A DNA stretch of 64,000 nucleotides from Alphaproteobacteria bacterium HGW-Alphaproteobacteria-1 (GTDB lineage Bacteria; Pseudomonadota; Alphaproteobacteria; Rhodobacterales; Rhodobacteraceae). The stretch is from positions 283,356 through 347,355 of the forward strand of contig PHEQ01000003.1 in NCBI GenBank assembly GCA_002842985.1, read 5' to 3'. A program made the position numbers and the translations under genes. Shown piece after piece: positions 20,202-30,861 of this stretch (its first letter is position 1; the number at the start of each line of letters is the position of its first letter). The notes under the pieces are model-generated. The model was not told the DNA's origin and did not search any database. It saw nothing but the letters and a program-made list of their open reading frames with translations.

Positions 20202-20355
20202 CTCTGCCCCGGTGCCCCTCGCCTGCCCGATCCTGTGGCGGGTGTCTCCAAATCTAGAGGAGCGGTCACGTTGTGACAACGGGTTTCGGGCAATTCGGCT
20301 TTCCCTTGCGCGGCGATCTGTTATCTCGATTGGCAGAAGCGGCAAGGGGGCGCAC

Positions 20356-22011
20356 ATGGCAGACCGGTTTCGCCTGACACTGGCACAACTCAACCCCACG
20401 GTGGGCGATCTGGCGGGCAACGCGGCGCTGGCGCGGCGCGCCTGGGAAGAGGGGCGCGCGGCGGGGGCCGATCTCGTGGCGCTGCCCGAGATGTTCGTGA
20501 CCGGCTACAACCCGCAGGATCTGGTGCTGAAACCGGCCTTTCATCGGGCCGCCATCGCCACGATAGAGGCGCTTGCGCACGACTGCTCTGACGGCCCCGC
20601 GCTGGCCATTGGCGGCCCGGCGCGCGACGGGGTGGCGCTTTACAACGCCTATTACGTCTTGCAGGGCGGGCGCGTGGCGGCGCGCGTGCTCAAGCATCAC
20701 CTGCCCAACGAAACGGTCTTTGATGAAAAGCGCCTGTTCTCGAGCGGGCCGGTGACGGGCCCCTATGCGGTGGCGGGCGTGCGCCTCGGCTCACCCATCT
20801 GCGAGGATGCATGGCATCCGGATGTGGCAGAAACGCTGGCCGAGACCGGGGCCGAGATACTGCTCGTGCCCAACGGCTCGCCGCATTACCGCGAGAAGAT
20901 GACCGTGCGCCAGAACCTGATGGTGGCGCGCGTGATCGAGACGGGTTTGCCACTTGTCTATCTCAACCTTCTGGGCGGTCAGGACGATCAGGTGTTTGAC
21001 GGCGGCTCTTTCGTGCTCAACCCCGGCGGCGCGCTGGCGCTGCAACTTCCGATGTTCGAAGAGGCGGTGGCGCATGTGGATTTCACGCGCGGGGCCGAGG
21101 GCTGGCGCGCCGATCCCGGCCCGCTTGCCCACCTGCCCGACGATCTGGAACAGGATTATCACGCCATGGTTCTGGCCTTGCGTGACTACCTGGGCAAGGC
21201 GGGGTTTTCCAAGGTGCTTCTGGGCCTTTCGGGCGGGGTGGACAGCGCCATTGTCGCCACCATCGCGGTGGATGCGCTGGGCGCGGGCAATGTGCGCTGT
21301 GTCATGCTGCCCTCGGAATACACCTCGCGCGCCTCGCTGGAGGACGCGCAGGCGGTGGCCGAAAATCTCGGCTGCCGCTACGATACAGTGCCGATTGCCG
21401 CGGGGCGCGCGGCAATCACCACCACGCTCGCGCCGCTCTTCGAGGGGTGTGCGCCTGACCTGACCGAGGAGAATATCCAGTCGCGCCTGCGCGGCCTGTT
21501 GCTCATGGCGCTGTCGAACAAGTTCGGCGAGATGCTGCTGACCACCGGCAACAAGTCCGAGGTGGCGGTGGGCTACGCCACGATCTACGGCGACATGGCC
21601 GGGGGCTACAACCCGATCAAGGATCTCTACAAGACGCGCGTTTTCGACATCTGCCGCTGGCGCAACGCCCAGCATCGGGCGTGGATGGCAGGGCCTGCGG
21701 GGGCTGTGATCCCGACCCGCGTGATCGACAAGCCGCCGAGCGCCGAGCTGCGCGCCGACCAGAAGGACAGCGATTCGCTGCCCGATTACCCGGTTCTGGA
21801 CGGCATCCTGCAAATCCTTGTCGATCAGGATGGCGCGATTCCCGATTGCATCGCGGCAGGCTTTGACGAGGCCGATGCGCGGCGGGTGGAACACCTGCTT
21901 TATATCAGCGAATACAAGCGGTTCCAGTCCGCTCCGGGCACGCGTCTGACCTCGCGCGCCTTCTGGCTTGACCGGCGCTATCCCATCGTCAACGGCTGGC
22001 GCGATCGCTGA
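20356..22011 (+). CDS. nadE: NAD+ synthase (glutamine-hydrolysing)
   Basis: N-terminal nitrilase domain MADRFRLTLAQLNPTVGDLAGN; C-terminal LLGLSGGVDSAIVATIAVDALG. Confidence 0.94.
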   Translation: MADRFRLTLAQLNPTVGDLAGNAALARRAWEEGRAAGADLVALPEMFVTGYNPQDLVLKPAFHRAAIATIEALAHDCSDGPALAIGGPARDGVALYNAYYVLQGGRVAARVLKHHLPNETVFDEKRLFSSGPVTGPYAVAGVRLGSPICEDAWHPDVAETLAETGAEILLVPNGSPHYREKMTVRQNLMVARVIETGLPLVYLNLLGGQDDQVFDGGSFVLNPGGALALQLPMFEEAVAHVDFTRGAEGWRADPGPLAHLPDDLEQDYHAMVLALRDYLGKAGFSKVLLGLSGGVDSAIVATIAVDALGAGNVRCVMLPSEYTSRASLEDAQAVAENLGCRYDTVPIAAGRAAITTTLAPLFEGCAPDLTEENIQSRLRGLLLMALSNKFGEMLLTTGNKSEVAVGYATIYGDMAGGYNPIKDLYKTRVFDICRWRNAQHRAWMAGPAGAVIPTRVIDKPPSAELRADQKDSDSLPDYPVLDGILQILVDQDGAIPDCIAAGFDEADARRVEHLLYISEYKRFQSAPGTRLTSRAFWLDRRYPIVNGWRDR

Positions 22012-22017
22012 GCGGCG

Positions 22018-24123
22018 TCACTCGGCGGCGCGCGGGGTCGCGTCGTCGCGCAGCCGCGCGACATAGGCCATCAGATCGGCCTTGCGCAGCGGCTTGGGCA
22101 AAAAGCCGTCCATGCCCGCCAGATACGCTGCCTGCCGGTGCTGATCGAGCACATTGGCCGTGACGGCAACAATATGGGCGGGCGGCCAATCATGCGCGCG
22201 CTCCTGCGTGCGGATCAGGCCCGCCGCCTGATAGCCGTCCATGCCGGGCATCGAGACATCCATCAGCACCAGCCGCGCGGGGGCCTCGGTATAGAGAGAA
22301 ACCGCCTCCGCCCCACTCGCCGCCAGCCGCAGCGCTGCCCCAGAGCCGCTGAAATACCGCTCCATCAGCAAGCGATTGGTGGCGTTGTCATCGACCGCCA
22401 GAATGTCCAGTCCGACAGCCCATTCGACCGGCGGAGGCAGGGCGGGCGCGGGCGTGACAGGGACGGCGCCCCGCGCCCCTCCCAGAAGCTGCCGCAACGC
22501 GTCGATGAGCGCCCCCTCGCGCAGCGGCTTGCGCAATACCGCGCCGCCCTTGGGCGCGCACGCGGGAGCGCCAGCCATCAACAAACGCGGCACATCGGGG
22601 CAATGCGCCAGCCGTCCGGCGGCCTCGTCAAGCATGACCAGGTCCGGACAACCCGCCTCGGGCAGGGCCGCCGCGCTCGCCGTCGCGCGAACTTCGGCCC
22701 CCAGATGCGTGAGCAGCGTTTCGAGCCCGGCGCGGCGGTCACTGAGCGGGTCGGCCAGCCAGATCACTGGCGCGGGCGCGCCCTGGGGCTTGAGCGGCAC
22801 CACGGACCGTCCATTGTGCGTGCCGTCCGGCACAAGCGGCAGGGTGATGGTGAAGCAGGTGCCGCGCCCCTCCTCCGAAGCAAGCGCGATCCGTCCCCCC
22901 ATGAGGTTGACAAGCTGGCGGCTGACCGCAAGACCAAGCCCGGTGCCACAAAAGGTGCGCGCGGCCCCGTTATCGGCCTGCTCGAAGGCGGCGAACACCC
23001 GGTGCTGTTGATCTGCGGGAATGCCCAAGCCGGTGTCGGTCACGCGGATCGTGATTTCCCCGGGTCCCGCACGCGCGACCCCCACTGCCACATGACCGTC
23101 CAGCGTAAACTTGACCGCATTGCCGGCGATATTGACCAGGATCTGCCGCAGCCGTCCGGCATCGCCGATCATCACCTCGGGCAGATCGGGTGAGACATGA
23201 CTGAAAAGCGCGATCCCTTTGCGCGCCGCGAGCGGCGCCAGCAATTGCGTGACGTCCTCTACGATCTCGCGCAGGCGGTATGGCTCCTGCATGAGGTCGA
23301 GCTTGCCCGCCTCGATCCTGGAGAAATCCAGAATGTCGTTGATGATCGTCAAGAGCGCATCGCCCGAGCGCACCATGGTGCGCACATAGCCGTCCTGCTC
23401 GGGGCTGAGCGGGGTCTCTGACAGAAGATCGGCCATGCCGATGATGCCGTTCATCGGTGTCCTGATTTCGTGGCTCATTTTGGCAAGAAATTCGGATTTC
23501 GCCTGGTTGGCGGCGATGGCGGCGGCACGCGCGGCCTCGACCCGCCCGATCAGTCGCCGCAGAGGGCGGCCCACGATGATACGGAACGACGCCCAGTTGG
23601 CCAACGTCGCTATCAAGATGCCCCCTGCCAGCAACACGAGCAGGAAATCGCGCTGATAGCGTTTGACGGCGGCGATCTCGCGCTCGTCGAAGCGGGTGAC
23701 AAGCTCGGTGATGGGCCAGGAATAGACCTCATAGGGCAGGGCGAGCGCGTCCTCTGCCCCGGCGCAGCCCAGCCCTGCGGGCACCACGGCCAGCGACACG
23801 CCCGAGGCCGGATCGCGCAGTTCGACACAGCGGATCGCCGGATCGCCCAGGAGTGTCTGCATCAGGTCGCGCACATGCCCTTGCTGCCAGTCCACCTCTC
23901 CGTCGCTCTGGTCGCTGAAGCGCTCGAGCGCGCCGCCAAGCCGCGCGGTGGCGTTGCCGATGCGCATGGCCATTGCCTCTTCGCTACGCAACAGGTTCTT
24001 GCCGCTCAGCCACCAGAGCCCCGTGCCCGCGAAAAGCAGGAAGGTCGGTATCATTACCGCCGCGAGCCGCAGATAGAGGCCAAGCGTCGGCGTGCGCGGA
24101 TCGGTCGTGGCGCTCATGCTCAT
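22018..24123 (-). CDS. Hybrid sensor histidine kinase/response regulator
   Basis: Two TM helices, [25 protein letters not shown] (H box), [14 protein letters not shown]-terminal receiver [12 protein letters not shown]...[13 protein letters not shown]. Confidence 0.93.
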   Translation of the reverse strand: MSMSATTDPRTPTLGLYLRLAAVMIPTFLLFAGTGLWWLSGKNLLRSEEAMAMRIGNATARLGGALERFSDQSDGEVDWQQGHVRDLMQTLLGDPAIRCVELRDPASGVSLAVVPAGLGCAGAEDALALPYEVYSWPITELVTRFDEREIAAVKRYQRDFLLVLLAGGILIATLANWASFRIIVGRPLRRLIGRVEAARAAAIAANQAKSEFLAKMSHEIRTPMNGIIGMADLLSETPLSPEQDGYVRTMVRSGDALLTIINDILDFSRIEAGKLDLMQEPYRLREIVEDVTQLLAPLAARKGIALFSHVSPDLPEVMIGDAGRLRQILVNIAGNAVKFTLDGHVAVGVARAGPGEITIRVTDTGLGIPADQQHRVFAAFEQADNGAARTFCGTGLGLAVSRQLVNLMGGRIALASEEGRGTCFTITLPLVPDGTHNGRSVVPLKPQGAPAPVIWLADPLSDRRAGLETLLTHLGAEVRATASAAALPEAGCPDLVMLDEAAGRLAHCPDVPRLLMAGAPACAPKGGAVLRKPLREGALIDALRQLLGGARGAVPVTPAPALPPPVEWAVGLDILAVDDNATNRLLMERYFSGSGAALRLAASGAEAVSLYTEAPARLVLMDVSMPGMDGYQAAGLIRTQERAHDWPPAHIVAVTANVLDQHRQAAYLAGMDGFLPKPLRKADLMAYVARLRDDATPRAAE

Positions 24124-24139
24124 GTCTGCTGCGCCCTGT

Positions 24140-24538
24140 CTATTGCAGCCGCCGGGCGCGACCCGCGTCCATCAGGGCCTGAAGCGGTGCGCGATTGTCT
24201 ATTTCCATGCGCACCACGCCATAGCGCCCGCCGCTTTCGACGAGATAGTAATCGACCGGCACCTCGCGCCCCGTTCCATCGACCAGCGTGGCGCACATCA
24301 CGTAGACATCGCCCATGCGCAGGATGATTTCGTGATTCTCGGTCGGGTAATAGGTGCGCAGGTCCCCTGTTTCGAGGTCCACATGGTGGAGCGCCCCGTC
24401 GATCATGCTGCGCCCGAGAGTGCGCTGAAGCGTGGCCTGAAGCTGTGTGCGCAATTCGGTCAGCGCCTGCGCGGCGGCTGCGTGCGGCAGGGGCCACAGA
24501 CCGAGTGCAAGGATCAGAAGTGGTATCAGGCGTGTCAT
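24140..24538 (-). CDS. Hypothetical secreted protein upstream of the hybrid kinase
   Basis: 133 codons, signal peptide [24 protein letters not shown]; 16 nt upstream of the kinase ORF, same strand. Confidence 0.7.
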   Translation of the reverse strand: MTRLIPLLILALGLWPLPHAAAAQALTELRTQLQATLQRTLGRSMIDGALHHVDLETGDLRTYYPTENHEIILRMGDVYVMCATLVDGTGREVPVDYYLVESGGRYGVVRMEIDNRAPLQALMDAGRARRLQ

Positions 24539-24625
24539 CGGCGGTGCGTTTCCCTTCTGGTCATGTGACCTCGGGGACATCCAAGCCGAACGACCTTACC
24601 AAACCGTTTCTTTTCGCTGTCCAGC

Positions 24626-24645
24626 CGATCACATCCGTGTGATCG
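24626..24645. promoter_or_regulatory. Perfect dyad in divergent intergenic region
   Basis: CGATCACA TCCG TGTGATCG (8-bp arms). Confidence 0.4.
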
Positions 24646-24715
24646 CGCTGCGCAGGGCACGGAGTTGTGACTTGTCCCGACCATACTCATGCGCAGGCTG
24701 GGTCGGGGAGGCGAC

Positions 24716-25513
24716 ATGCGACAGGCGTTCATCGGTGCGATTCTCTGTGTCTTCGGCGGCAATGCACTGGCCTGCGGGGCCGAGAGCGATTGCGCGCTCG
24801 GCGACCGGCATTACCGCATCGCCCTGCCCGAGGGAGCGGCCACGGCGGGTGCTGTGGTCTATGCCCATGGCTATCGCGGTTCGGCGGCGGGGGTGATGCG
24901 CAACGGTGCGCTGCGGCGCGCGATCTCGGAACGGGGGCTGGCACTTGTCGCGTTGAAATCGCTCAGCGATGACTGGGTGATCCCGCATGTGCTGGGCCAT
25001 CCCGAAGCCACCGGACAGGAGGAGACCGCCTATGTCGAGGCGGTGATCGCGGATGTGGTGCGCCGCTTTGACATCGACGAGCGGCGGCTGGTGGCTGCCG
25101 GATTCTCGGCCGGTGCGATGATGGTCTGGACGCTGGCCTGCACCATACCCGAGCGCTTTGCGGGCTTTGTCGCCATCTCGGGCACCTTCTGGCAGCGCCC
25201 GCCCGAGACCTGCGCAGCCCCGCCCGCGAGCGTGGTGCATATCCACGGCACAAGCGACCCGACCGTGCCGATCGAAGGCCGCCCGATCCGCGAGACCTGG
25301 CAGGGCGATGTGCGCGATGTGATCGAATTCTATGCCCGGTTCGGCGAATTCGCGGCAGCGGACGAGAGGCAGGCGGGCGATCTTGCCTGCACTCAAAGGC
25401 GCAATCCCGAGGGCGCGATCCTCGATCTCTGCCTGCATCCCGGCGGACATGCGTTCCGCAACGATGATCTCCTCTTCGCCTTGAACCGGCTCGCGGCGGC
25501 GGGGCGGTTCTGA
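24716..25513 (+). CDS. Secreted esterase/PHB-depolymerase-like alpha/beta hydrolase
   Basis: MRQAFIGAILCVFGGNALACG signal; GFSAGAMM nucleophile elbow; HIHGTSDPTVP; GGHAF. Confidence 0.8.
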   Translation: MRQAFIGAILCVFGGNALACGAESDCALGDRHYRIALPEGAATAGAVVYAHGYRGSAAGVMRNGALRRAISERGLALVALKSLSDDWVIPHVLGHPEATGQEETAYVEAVIADVVRRFDIDERRLVAAGFSAGAMMVWTLACTIPERFAGFVAISGTFWQRPPETCAAPPASVVHIHGTSDPTVPIEGRPIRETWQGDVRDVIEFYARFGEFAAADERQAGDLACTQRRNPEGAILDLCLHPGGHAFRNDDLLFALNRLAAAGRF

Positions 25514-25557
25514 GCCTGCCTCTTGCCTCTGCCGCGCCCCCGGCATAGGCGAGAGCC

Positions 25558-26922
25558 ATGTCCGCCCGCCTGTCATATCGCCAGCATCTGCGCGCCATTC
25601 TGGGGCTTGGCCTGCCGCTCATCGGCAGCCATGTGGCGCAGTTCGCCATCACGCTCACGGATGCGATCATGCTGGGCTGGTATTCGGTCGAGGCGTTGGC
25701 GGCCGAGGTGCTGGGCGGCACGATGTTCTTCGTGCTCTTCATCATGGGGTCTGGCTTTGCCTGGGCCGTGATGCCGATGGTGGCAAGTGCCGCGGCGGCG
25801 GGTGAGGGCGCGCAGGTGCGGAGGGTGACGCGAATGGGCCTCTGGGCCTCGGCGCTTTTTGGCCTGTTGACCCTGCCCGCGATGCTGGGGTCGCGCACGG
25901 TCTTTGGCTGGCTGGGGCAGGCGCCCGCCACCTCGGCGCTGGCCGCCGATTATCTGGGTATCGCGGGCTGGGGCATCCTGCCCGCGCTCATGGTGATGGT
26001 GCTCAAATCCTACCTCGCCGCGCTCGAGCGCACGGCGGTCGTGCTCTGGGTGACGTTGGCGGCAGTCGCGCTCAATATCGTGATCAATTATGCGCTGATC
26101 TTCGGCAATTTCGGCCTGCCCGAGATGGGCGTCAAGGGCGCGGCGGTGGCCTCGCTTCTGGTCAACCTCGCCTCAATGGTGGTGCTTGCGGTCTATGTCA
26201 CCCGCGCCACGCCCGAACACGCACTCTTTCAGCGGTTCTGGCGACCAGATCGCGAGGCGTTTGGCCGTGTCTTTCGCCTCGGCTGGCCCATCGGGCTGAC
26301 CAATCTGGCCGAGGTGGGGCTGTTCGCGGCCTCCTCGGTCATGATGGGCTGGCTCGGGACGCTGCCGCTGGCCGCGCACGGTATCGGGCTTCAGGTCACA
26401 TCGGTGATGTTCATGGTCCATGTGGGCCTCTCGAACGTGGCCACGGTGCGCGCGGGGCAGGCGCAGGGGCGCGGCGACGTGCAGGGCTTGCGTGACGGGG
26501 CAAAGGTGGTGCTGGCGGTTTCGGCCACGGTGGCGCTCTTTACGGTCGTCATGTTCCTGACGGTGCCGCAGGTACTGATCGGCCTCTTCTTGTCACCCGA
26601 CGAGCCCGACCGCGCGGCGGTGATCGGTATCGGCGTGACGCTCTTGGCGGCGGCGGCGCTGTTTCAGGTGGTGGATGCGGCGCAGGTCATGGCGCTTGGC
26701 CTCTTGCGCGGGGTCCAGGACACGCGCGTGCCCATGGTGATCGCGGCGCTCAGCTATTGGGTCGTCGGCGTGCCGGTGAGCTATCTTCTGGGCTTTACCT
26801 TCGGCCTTGGCGGTCCCGGCATCTGGCTTGGCCTTGCCGCCGGGCTGGCGCTGGCCGGCGTGTTCATGCTGGTGCGGTTCTGGGGCTGGTCGGTGCCGCG
26901 TCTGGCGACAGAGCGTCGTTAA
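25558..26922 (+). CDS. MATE-family efflux transporter
   Basis: MSARLSYRQHLRAILGLGLPLIGSHVAQFAITLTDAIMLGWYSVEALAAEVLGG; 12-TM pattern. Confidence 0.9.
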   Translation: MSARLSYRQHLRAILGLGLPLIGSHVAQFAITLTDAIMLGWYSVEALAAEVLGGTMFFVLFIMGSGFAWAVMPMVASAAAAGEGAQVRRVTRMGLWASALFGLLTLPAMLGSRTVFGWLGQAPATSALAADYLGIAGWGILPALMVMVLKSYLAALERTAVVLWVTLAAVALNIVINYALIFGNFGLPEMGVKGAAVASLLVNLASMVVLAVYVTRATPEHALFQRFWRPDREAFGRVFRLGWPIGLTNLAEVGLFAASSVMMGWLGTLPLAAHGIGLQVTSVMFMVHVGLSNVATVRAGQAQGRGDVQGLRDGAKVVLAVSATVALFTVVMFLTVPQVLIGLFLSPDEPDRAAVIGIGVTLLAAAALFQVVDAAQVMALGLLRGVQDTRVPMVIAALSYWVVGVPVSYLLGFTFGLGGPGIWLGLAAGLALAGVFMLVRFWGWSVPRLATERR

Positions 26923-28028
26923 CCCGCGCGCGCCGCGTCCAGTGCCGCGGGCAGCGCCCCGGCCAGAACCGCCAATTCCCGCTCGGGGCCACAGCTTATG
27001 CGGATGCACCGATCCTGCGGGGCCACGAAGGGCATGCGCACGAACACGCCCTGCGCCACCAGAGACCCGAGCACGCGGCGGGCGAAATCGCCGTTCCGCC
27101 CGCAATCGACGGTGACGAAATTGGTGGCCGAGGGCAGGGCGATCAGACCGTTTTCCGCCGCGATCCGGGCGATCCCGGCCCGTGCGCGGACCACCTCGGC
27201 CTGCACATGCGCGAGCCACGCGGTATCATTGAGCGCCGCGAGCGCGCCCGCCTGCGCCATCCGGTTCATGCCGAAATGGTTGCGCACCTTGTCGAACGCC
27301 TTGATCAAGTCAGGCTCGGCCACCGCATAGCCGATCCGCGCGCCCGCCATCCCGTAAGCCTTGGAAAAGGTGCGCATCCGGATCACGCGGGGATCGTCGG
27401 CGGCGATGTCGGGGGCAGTGCCCTCGGGGGCGAACTCGATATAGGCCTCGTCGAGGCACAGCACGCAGCCCTCGGGCAGGGTATCGAGCGCCGCGGAAAT
27501 GGCTGCGCCCTGCACCCATGATCCCATCGGATTGTCGGGATTGGCGAAATAGATGAGCTTTGCCCCCACCTCATGCGCGCGGGCGATGAGCGCGGGCAGG
27601 TCCTCGGTATCGCGCGCATAGGGCACCTTGTCGAGCACGCCACCAAAGCCCGCGACATGGTAGTTGAAGGTCGGGTATGCCCCGTCCGATGTCACCACCC
27701 GGTCGCCGGGGGCGACAAGCAACCGCACCAGATTGCCCAGAAGCCCGTCGATCCCTTCGCCCACCAGCACATTGTCCAGTCCCACGCCCAGATGTGCGGC
27801 CAGCGTGGCGCGCAGATCGTGGCTTGTCGGGTCGCCGTATTTCCACACCTGCCCCGCCTCGGCGCGCATCGCCTCCAGTGCGGCGGGCGAGGGGCCGTAA
27901 AGGCTCTCGTTTGCCCCCAGCCGCGCGGCAAAGGGCGCACCGCGCCTGCGTTCCTGTTCCTCGGGGCCGACAAAGGGCACGGCGGCGGGCAGGCTCTGGA
28001 TCAGCGGGGTGTATCGCGGATGTGTCAT
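26919..28028 (-). CDS. PLP-dependent aminotransferase, histidinol-phosphate aminotransferase type
   Basis: MTHPRYTPLIQSLPAAVPFVGPEEQERRRG...; KAYGMAGARIGYAV PLP-Lys region. Confidence 0.87.
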   Translation of the reverse strand: MTHPRYTPLIQSLPAAVPFVGPEEQERRRGAPFAARLGANESLYGPSPAALEAMRAEAGQVWKYGDPTSHDLRATLAAHLGVGLDNVLVGEGIDGLLGNLVRLLVAPGDRVVTSDGAYPTFNYHVAGFGGVLDKVPYARDTEDLPALIARAHEVGAKLIYFANPDNPMGSWVQGAAISAALDTLPEGCVLCLDEAYIEFAPEGTAPDIAADDPRVIRMRTFSKAYGMAGARIGYAVAEPDLIKAFDKVRNHFGMNRMAQAGALAALNDTAWLAHVQAEVVRARAGIARIAAENGLIALPSATNFVTVDCGRNGDFARRVLGSLVAQGVFVRMPFVAPQDRCIRISCGPERELAVLAGALPAALDAARAG

Positions 28029-28136
28029 GGATGCAGAGATAACGGGATGCGGGGCCGCACGGCAAGGGCCTGCCGCCACGTTCTGCTGGCCAGCGGGGCG
28101 TCATGTGTGTTTCATGGCGCGCAAGGAGGACCGCCC

Positions 28137-28931
28137 ATGCCCCGCGTCACGACCGAGATCAAGGGTCACATCGCCCATGTCACCCTCACCCGCCCCGACA
28201 AGCGCAACGCCGTCGATCCCGATATGGCCGAGGCGATCGTTGCCGCTGGCCACGCGCTGATGGAGGCCGATATCCGCGCCGTTGTCCTGTCCGGGGAAGG
28301 CCATTCCTTCTGCGCCGGTCTCGACGTGATGAGCTTTGCCGCGCTGGCCCGTGGCGACCCCGAGGCGCTCATCCTGCCGCGCACACATGGCACGACCAAC
28401 CTCTTTCAGGAGGTGGCGATGGTCTGGCATCGCCTGCCCGTGCCGGTGATCGCCGCACTCCACGGCGCGGTCTATGGTGCGGGGTTCCAGCTTGCGCTCG
28501 GGGCCGATATCCGCATCGCGGCCCCCGACGCGCAACTGGCCATCATGGAGATGAAATGGGGCCTCATCCCCGATATGGGCGGCATGGCGCTCTTGCCGCG
28601 CCTTACCCGCTCGGACGTGATCCGGCGGCTGACCTACACCGCGCGGCCGATCCCCGCCGCGCAGGCCGAAGGCTGGGGCCTTGTCACCGAGGTGGTCGAG
28701 GACCCGCTGGCCGCGGCACGCGGGCTCGCCGCAGAGATCGCCAGCCGCAGCCCTTCGGCGATCCGCGCCGCCAAGCGTCTCATTGCCGTGGCCGAAAGCG
28801 GGGCGGATGAGGCCGCGATCCTCATGGAAGAGAGCCGCGAACAGGCGGCCCTCATCGGCCAGCCCGACCAGATGGAACAGATCGCCGCCAACATGGCCAA
28901 GCGCGCGCCGGTCTTCGGCCCGAGGGGGTAG
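28137..28931 (+). CDS. Enoyl-CoA hydratase/isomerase (crotonase) family protein
   Basis: MPRVTTEIKGHIAHVTLTRPDKRNAVDPDM; AALHGAVYGAGFQLALGADIRIA. Confidence 0.9.
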   Translation: MPRVTTEIKGHIAHVTLTRPDKRNAVDPDMAEAIVAAGHALMEADIRAVVLSGEGHSFCAGLDVMSFAALARGDPEALILPRTHGTTNLFQEVAMVWHRLPVPVIAALHGAVYGAGFQLALGADIRIAAPDAQLAIMEMKWGLIPDMGGMALLPRLTRSDVIRRLTYTARPIPAAQAEGWGLVTEVVEDPLAAARGLAAEIASRSPSAIRAAKRLIAVAESGADEAAILMEESREQAALIGQPDQMEQIAANMAKRAPVFGPRG

Positions 28932-29300
28932 GGTGCGCCATCGGGCATGGGATGCCTTTTGACGGCAGGGTGTCGGGCTGCGGTGGGGGCTTCTTGGGCG
29001 TGGTGCTCGGTTGACGGCTGAGGCGCCGAACGTCATTTTTCGGCCGGGCGGATCAGTCGGCAGAAGGGCCTTGAGCGGACGTTGGAAGTCGTCGCTCAGA
29101 CGCGACCGGGGGGCGGTCGGGCGCTGCGCGGCGGCGCGTTCCGCGCCGTTGTTCCCCGCATTGGCATCAAGCGTCCAACGTCCGCGCCTTGCCAAAGTCC
29201 GACGTCCAGGTGGCTTCGGCGACAGGCAGACGCGGCCCCGCACACCGACCTTTCTGCCCTTCACCCGCGCGCGGCATCAGAGGAACGCCGCCCCGCCGCC

Positions 29301-30803
29301 TCACCCGCCATGTACCGCGCTCCACCGCTCGATGAGCGCCTGTTGCAGCCCCTTGGCGCGGCCGTTCCAGCCGCGCGCGCCGGGTGGGCTGTCGTCTTGC
29401 GCGGGGTTTATGCGCGCACGCAGGCTGTCGCTTGCGGTGAAGATGGCAAAGGCCAGATCCTTGCCTCCCGGCGTGGTGACATAGCCTGCCAGCGTGCTGA
29501 CGAAATAGAGCGTTCCGGTCTTGGCCACGACTTTCACGGGATGGTTTCTGGCCACGTTGCCCTTGGCGTCGCGGAGCGCGAACTCCCGCAAGAGCGGGCG
29601 CAGGAGGGCGGCGCGCTTGGCCCCTGCCAATCCCCGCGCCATGTCCGCCGCCGTCAGGCGCGAGCGGTCGTTGAGGCCCGAATGATCGCGCAGCGCGGCG
29701 GCCTTCATGCCAAGGCTCGCCGCCGCCCAAGCATTCATTGCCTGCGCCGATTGCGCCAGCGTCGCCGCGCGCCCCTGCCTGCGCGAGGTGACAGCGACCC
29801 CCACCATCTCGGCGGTGAGGTTGGTGGAAAACCGCAGCATGTCGCGCAGCACCGTCTCCAGCGCCTCGCTCTTGTGCGCGACCAGAACGCTGCCCGAGGG
29901 CGCGCCCGTCATCACCTCCGGTTTGCCGAGCACGATGCCCTGCGACCGCGCGAAGGTGGCGAACACCTCGCCTGCGTAAAGCTCCGGCTTGCGCACCGGC
30001 AGCCAGCGTGCGCCACCATTGCCCAAGGCGGCGCGCGCCACGCTCCAGTCATCGCGCGCGCCGCCATCGGCATAGACATAGACGGGGGTTGCCCGATCCG
30101 CGATGCGCATCCGCGCCATGGTCACATCCGGGCGGTAGCGGTCCGACCGGGCGTCCATGGTGATCGCATATTGACCGCCCTGCCGCTTCCACTCGAAGTG
30201 CACGCGGTTGTAATTGAGGTTGAGTCCCGATAGCGCCGGGTTGTAGCCCGCGTGCTCGGGCTGATCGTCGTCTATGGCGCGCTTGAACGGCACAGCCCCG
30301 CCCCAAAGCCGGAACCGGCCCCGCACCTCGCGCAGCCCCGCTGCCTTGAGCGCCGCCGCCATCCCCGCGAGCGCGTTGGTATCGAGCGTCGGATCGCCGC
30401 CCCCTGCCAGCACCAGATCGCCCCGCAGGATGCCGTTCTCCACCGGCCCCGTGGCAAGGAGCCGGGTCTCGAACCGGTGTCCTGTGCCCAGAGTGTCCAG
30501 CGCATAGAGCGCCGTCACGGCCTTGGTCACGCTCGCAGGGGGCAAGGCGGCGTTGCCGTCCTGCTCCTCCAGCACCCGCCCTGTTGCGGGATCGACCACC
30601 GCGAACCCGACCCGCCCCGAGAGATTGGCCTTGGCAATCAGCGCCTCGGCGGCGGGGGCGCCGCGCGTGGCTACGGTGCCCACGCTCCGCGCCGGTCGCG
30701 CCACCGGGCGCAGCGATGTGGCGGGCGGTCCCGAGAACGCCGGGCCGGCCAGCGCGGCAATGCCGGTGGTCAGGAAAAACCGTCTGGAAAGGCCTTGCGT
30801 CAT
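29301..30803 (-). CDS. dacB: D-alanyl-D-alanine carboxypeptidase/endopeptidase (PBP4, S13)
   Basis: Tat-like MTQGLSRRFFLTTGIAALAGPAFSG; PASVTKAVTALYAL (SxxK), KTGT. Confidence 0.9.
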   Translation of the reverse strand: MTQGLSRRFFLTTGIAALAGPAFSGPPATSLRPVARPARSVGTVATRGAPAAEALIAKANLSGRVGFAVVDPATGRVLEEQDGNAALPPASVTKAVTALYALDTLGTGHRFETRLLATGPVENGILRGDLVLAGGGDPTLDTNALAGMAAALKAAGLREVRGRFRLWGGAVPFKRAIDDDQPEHAGYNPALSGLNLNYNRVHFEWKRQGGQYAITMDARSDRYRPDVTMARMRIADRATPVYVYADGGARDDWSVARAALGNGGARWLPVRKPELYAGEVFATFARSQGIVLGKPEVMTGAPSGSVLVAHKSEALETVLRDMLRFSTNLTAEMVGVAVTSRRQGRAATLAQSAQAMNAWAAASLGMKAAALRDHSGLNDRSRLTAADMARGLAGAKRAALLRPLLREFALRDAKGNVARNHPVKVVAKTGTLYFVSTLAGYVTTPGGKDLAFAIFTASDSLRARINPAQDDSPPGARGWNGRAKGLQQALIERWSAVHGG

Positions 30804-30861
30804 GACGCGACTCTAGCCAATCGCGCGCCGCCCGCGCAATCGCGATGATGCCTGCGCGCCG

